58,333 nt of DNA from Gammaproteobacteria bacterium (GTDB lineage Bacteria > Pseudomonadota > Gammaproteobacteria > Steroidobacterales > Steroidobacteraceae): positions 1 through 58,333 of the forward strand of contig JAGWPU010000035.1 in assembly GCA_028870355.1 (NCBI GenBank), written 5' to 3'. Shown one piece after another: positions 53,015 to 58,333 of the stretch. How positions within the stretch are numbered: the stretch's first letter is position 1; the number at the start of each line of letters is the position of its first letter. Both the position numbers and the translations under genes were made by a program. The notes under the pieces are model-generated. The model worked only from the letters and a program-made list of their open reading frames with translations. It was not told the origin of the DNA and did no database searches.

Positions 53015-53761
53015 ATGCGCCACGCTCCGTCAAAATCTCGTCATCGCCCGCTCGCCGCCCTCGCCGCGCTTGCCGGACTGTGGCTCGCGACGCCGTCGCC
53101 AGGGGCTCGCGCCGCCACCGGCGTGGCGTTCGAGACCTCGGCAGCGCTTGCAACGGCGGCGCGCACGGCGGCGGTCCATGCGTTCGGGGCACTCGCGGCG
53201 GGACAGCGACTCCAGGTCGGTGTGATCGCCCCGGGGATGCAGTTGCGGCATTGCGCCCGACCGGTCGACGCGACCCCGGCCCCGGGCGTCCGGTTACCGA
53301 ACCGGATCGTGTTCGTGCTGCAATGCACCTCGCCGGAGACCTGGCGCCTCTATGTGCCGGTGACCGTGGTCGGCGTGACGCCGGTGGTCGTCGCCGCACA
53401 CGCGATCGTCGCCGGCACGGTACTCACCGCCCGCGACCTCACGCTCGCGTCGCGCAACCTCACGGGCTTGCCGCCCGGCTACCTCGATTCGCCGACGATC
53501 GCGATCGGCTTGACCGCGGCCCGGCCGGTCGCGCAGGGTGAGATCCTGACCAATCAGATGTTGCTCGGAAACGAAGCGGTCACGCGAGGCGAGCGGGTGA
53601 CTCTGGTCGCGAAGTCCGGCGGCATCAGCGTGCGGATGGCCGGCCGAGCCCTCGCCGACGGCTTCGTGAACCAGCGCGTCCGGGTCGAGAACCTCTCCTC
53701 CGGCAAGGTCGTCGAGGGAATCGCCCGTGCGAACCACACCGTGCGAATATTCGTGCCGTGA
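53015..53761 (+). CDS. flgA: FlgA, P-ring assembly chaperone
   Basis: 248 aa. A signal peptide (about 1-33, ending GARA-ATG) directs it to the periplasm. The SAF-type domain is visible as VVVAAHAIVAGTVLTARDLTLASRNLTGLPPGYLD, and the C-terminal RGERVTLVAKSGGISVRMAGRALADGFVNQRVRVENLSSGKVVEGIARANHTVRI is typical of FlgA. Transcribed divergently from flgB. Confidence 0.95.
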   Translation: MRHAPSKSRHRPLAALAALAGLWLATPSPGARAATGVAFETSAALATAARTAAVHAFGALAAGQRLQVGVIAPGMQLRHCARPVDATPAPGVRLPNRIVFVLQCTSPETWRLYVPVTVVGVTPVVVAAHAIVAGTVLTARDLTLASRNLTGLPPGYLDSPTIAIGLTAARPVAQGEILTNQMLLGNEAVTRGERVTLVAKSGGISVRMAGRALADGFVNQRVRVENLSSGKVVEGIARANHTVRIFVP

Positions 53762-53764
53762 CCC

Positions 53765-53791
53765 TTCAGTGATCGCCGTCACAGCCGATAA
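53765..53791 (+). promoter_or_regulatory. sigma28 promoter of flgM
   Basis: The -10 is GCCGATAA (53784-53791), exactly the FliA consensus. Eleven bases upstream is TTCAGTGA (53765-53772), a partial match to TAAAGTTT. Start near 53799. It begins three bases after the flgA stop. Confidence 0.75.
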
Positions 53792-53848
53792 CCCGGAACG
53801 CAGGACGGACGGGCAGCCGGACCGTTCGGGTTCGAAGCCCTAGGAGAG

Positions 53849-54169
53849 ATGTCGGTGCCGAACAAGATTTCAGGATACCCCAGCACCCAGCCGCCGCTGC
53901 CCGTGAACGGGTCCGGCGGGAGCGCGGCCCCGACGAAGGGCGGCGCATCCGGTGCCGGCGGCGGCGTCGCCGGCGCCGCCGCGGACCAGGTGACGATCAC
54001 GGGTTCCGCCCGGGCGTTGCAGAACGTCGCGAACGCGATCGCGGCCGCACCGGTCGTCGATGCCGCGAAGGTGGCCTCGATCAAGCAGGCGCTCCAGAGC
54101 GGCAGCTATCAGGTCGATGCCCGACGGGTCGCGACCCAGATGCTGCGCTTCGAGCGCGGAATGAAATAG
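53849..54169 (+). CDS. flgM: FlgM, anti-sigma28 factor
   Basis: 106 aa. The N-terminal ~45 residues are Gly/Ser/Ala-rich and disordered, as in FlgM. The sigma28-binding C-terminal half has ADQVTITGSARALQNVANAIAAAPVVDAAKVASIKQALQSGSYQVDARRVATQMLRFE. FlgM holds FliA inactive until it is exported through the finished hook. AGGAGAG lies just upstream of the ATG. Confidence 0.94.
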   Translation: MSVPNKISGYPSTQPPLPVNGSGGSAAPTKGGASGAGGGVAGAAADQVTITGSARALQNVANAIAAAPVVDAAKVASIKQALQSGSYQVDARRVATQMLRFERGMK

Positions 54170-54173
54170 CGCC

Positions 54174-54632
54174 GTGAACGCCGAACTGGAGCAGTCCATC
54201 GCCGCAGTCCTCGATCGCCAGATCGCGATCGCCGAGGATCTCGGTGCGCTGCTCGGCGTCGAGCGGGCCGCGATCACCGGCCCCTCGCCGGACGCGCTCG
54301 CGCGGAGCGCCTCGGACAAGATCGCCTTGCTCGGCACGCTGGAACGCACCGATGCCGAGCGGCAGCGCGCATTCGAGGCCGCCGGGATCGACGCCGCGCC
54401 CCCGGGCGACGCGGCGAGCTTGCCGGCCGGCATCGCCCGTCGCTGGCGCGCGTTGCTGCGGCTGGCCGCGGAATGTCGCCGTGCGAACGAACTGAACGGA
54501 TATCTCATCCGCTCTCGCCAGCACCAGGTCGGACAGTTGCTCGACGCGCTGCGGGGCGGCTCCGCGGGCACCTACGGGCGCAATGGCCGCGCGTCCTCGA
54601 CCGCCGCCACCCGCCCGCTCGCGCAGGTTTGA
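54174..54632 (+). CDS. flgN: FlgN, export chaperone for FlgK and FlgL
   Basis: 152 aa from GTG 54174, four bases after the flgM stop. A largely helical protein (MNAELEQSIAAVLDRQIAIAEDLGALLGVERAAI; WRALLRLAAECRRANELNGYLIRSRQHQVGQLLDALRGG) with the family ending YGRNGRASS. It chaperones the hook-filament junction proteins. Confidence 0.92.
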   Translation: MNAELEQSIAAVLDRQIAIAEDLGALLGVERAAITGPSPDALARSASDKIALLGTLERTDAERQRAFEAAGIDAAPPGDAASLPAGIARRWRALLRLAAECRRANELNGYLIRSRQHQVGQLLDALRGGSAGTYGRNGRASSTAATRPLAQV

Positions 54633-54635
54633 GCG

Positions 54636-54833
54636 ATGCTCGTCCTCAGCCGTCGCGCCGACGAGTCGATCGTGATCCAGCCGGGCGAGGACGTCGACGA
54701 CAGCATCACGCTGCGGCAACTGTTCGCGAACGGCCCGATCCAGATCACGCTGCTCGGCAGCACCGGGCGGCGCGTGAAAGTGGGCATCGAAGCGCCGCAG
54801 CAACTGGTGATCCGACGCAAGGACGTCGCCTGA
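54636..54833 (+). CDS. CsrA-family RNA-binding protein, RsmN/RsmF type
   Basis: 65 aa. It starts MLVLSRRADESIVIQ and ends KVGIEAPQQLVIRRKDVA like CsrA/RsmA. Between beta1 and the central strand it has an insert of about 18 residues, GEDVDDSITLRQLFANGP, predicted to be helical. This topology matches Pseudomonas aeruginosa RsmN/RsmF (from memory: LREGGIRILVTDIIGNQARVGIEAP). GIEAP and the Arg near the end (V-IRR), needed for RNA binding in the family, are kept. It follows flgN by three bases, suggesting control of late flagellar mRNAs. Confidence 0.82.
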   Translation: MLVLSRRADESIVIQPGEDVDDSITLRQLFANGPIQITLLGSTGRRVKVGIEAPQQLVIRRKDVA

Positions 54834-54867
54834 ATTCGACATAAGCCGGCATGCGCGCGCAGCGTCT

Positions 54868-54895
54868 TTGCGACCTGCGTTCCGCAGTGCATAAT
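54868..54895 (+). promoter_or_regulatory. sigma70-type promoter of the PilZ gene
   Basis: TTGCGA (54868-54873), 16 bases, CATAAT (54890-54895). Transcription would start near 54902, so the ATG at 54894 inside the -10 cannot be the start and ATG 54930 is used. Confidence 0.65.
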
Positions 54896-54929
54896 GAGGG
54901 CGCTTCCCGAATCTCTCGAGGCGCCACGC

Positions 54930-55191
54930 ATGGAACGTCGCTTGCACACCCGTCACCGCGCGCGTACGACCGTCTATGTCGTGATGCCGGGTCGCAAGGG
55001 TCGAATCTGCAGGGCGCAGAACCTGAGCGCGAACGGCGTGTTCGTCGAGACCCGCAACCTCGGCCTGCGCAAGGGGCAACACGTGGAGCTCGCGTTCGCG
55101 ATCAACCTGGGACTCGTGACCAAGATCCACCGGCGTACCGCGATCGTCGCGCACGTGAGCCGCGGCGGCACCGGCCTGATGATGGAACAGT

Positions 55192-55205
<14 letters not shown>
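54930..55205 (+). CDS. PilZ-domain protein
   Basis: 91 aa, a stand-alone PilZ domain. It has the Arg cluster RRLHTRHRARTTV with an RxxxR, then NLSANGVFVETRNLGLRKGQHVEL, the (D/N)xSxxG motif. Both cyclic di-GMP contact regions are therefore plausible. It follows the CsrA-like gene but has its own promoter, and overlaps the uvrA start by 14 bases. In this setting it could link cyclic di-GMP to motility, but nothing proves a flagellar role. Confidence 0.85.

Positions 55206-58333
<3,128 letters not shown>

Overview
The window comes from a high-GC (roughly 70% by eye) gammaproteobacterium. The combination of a Pseudomonas/Vibrio-type flagellar locus, an aryl polyene (xanthomonadin-type) pigment cluster, a secreted M13 peptidase and a tandem UvrA suggests a Xanthomonadales-like lineage. 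This is inference from gene content; there is no rRNA or tRNA gene in the window.

Layout. Positions 1-7573 (minus) carry fliL-fliM-fliN-fliO-fliP-fliQ-fliR-flhB-flhA-flhF (flhF runs off the left edge): C ring, export gate and polar-placement GTPase. Positions 7746-11841 (minus) carry an OmpR-type response regulator, a histidine kinase and a secreted M13 metallopeptidase. Positions 12070-24281 (plus) are a compact aryl polyene cluster of 15 tightly coupled reading frames, one only 25 codons long. It sits between fliK and fliL, which are normally neighbours. Positions 24283-36952 (minus) return to the flagellum: fliK-J-I-H-G-F-E, the sigma54 regulators fleR, fleS and fleQ, a PilZ-like gene, fliT and fliS. 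Then come fliD and fliC (to 40142). rimO and a SlyD-like FKBP (40486-42338, plus) separate fliC from flgL-K-J-I-H-G-F-E-D-C-B (42335-52756, minus). flgA, flgM, flgN, an RsmN/RsmF-like CsrA, a PilZ protein and a giant fused UvrA (to the right edge) run on the plus strand.

Regulation can be read from the DNA. Five sigma54 promoters (consensus TGGCAC-N5-TTGC) precede fliL, fleS, fliD, flgB and flgA. The fliL and fleS promoters have FleQ-box-like sequences upstream. The flgA/flgB and fliD promoters instead have an inverted repeat, CGGCAAG-N2-CTTGCCG, which I infer is the FleR operator. fliC and flgM have sigma28 promoters. Together this is a four-tier cascade: FleQ, then FleSR and the export/C-ring genes, then FleR-driven hook genes, then FliA-driven flagellin and FlgM.

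Most notable points: the pigment cluster inside the flagellar locus, with several pathway components missing; the 25-codon frame in it, coupled at both ends; the putative FleR operators, one pair of which also forms the fliC terminator; near-leaderless sigma54 transcripts for flgA and fleS; a partial duplication of the fleQ 5' end; the RsmN-like CsrA; and the tandem UvrA.
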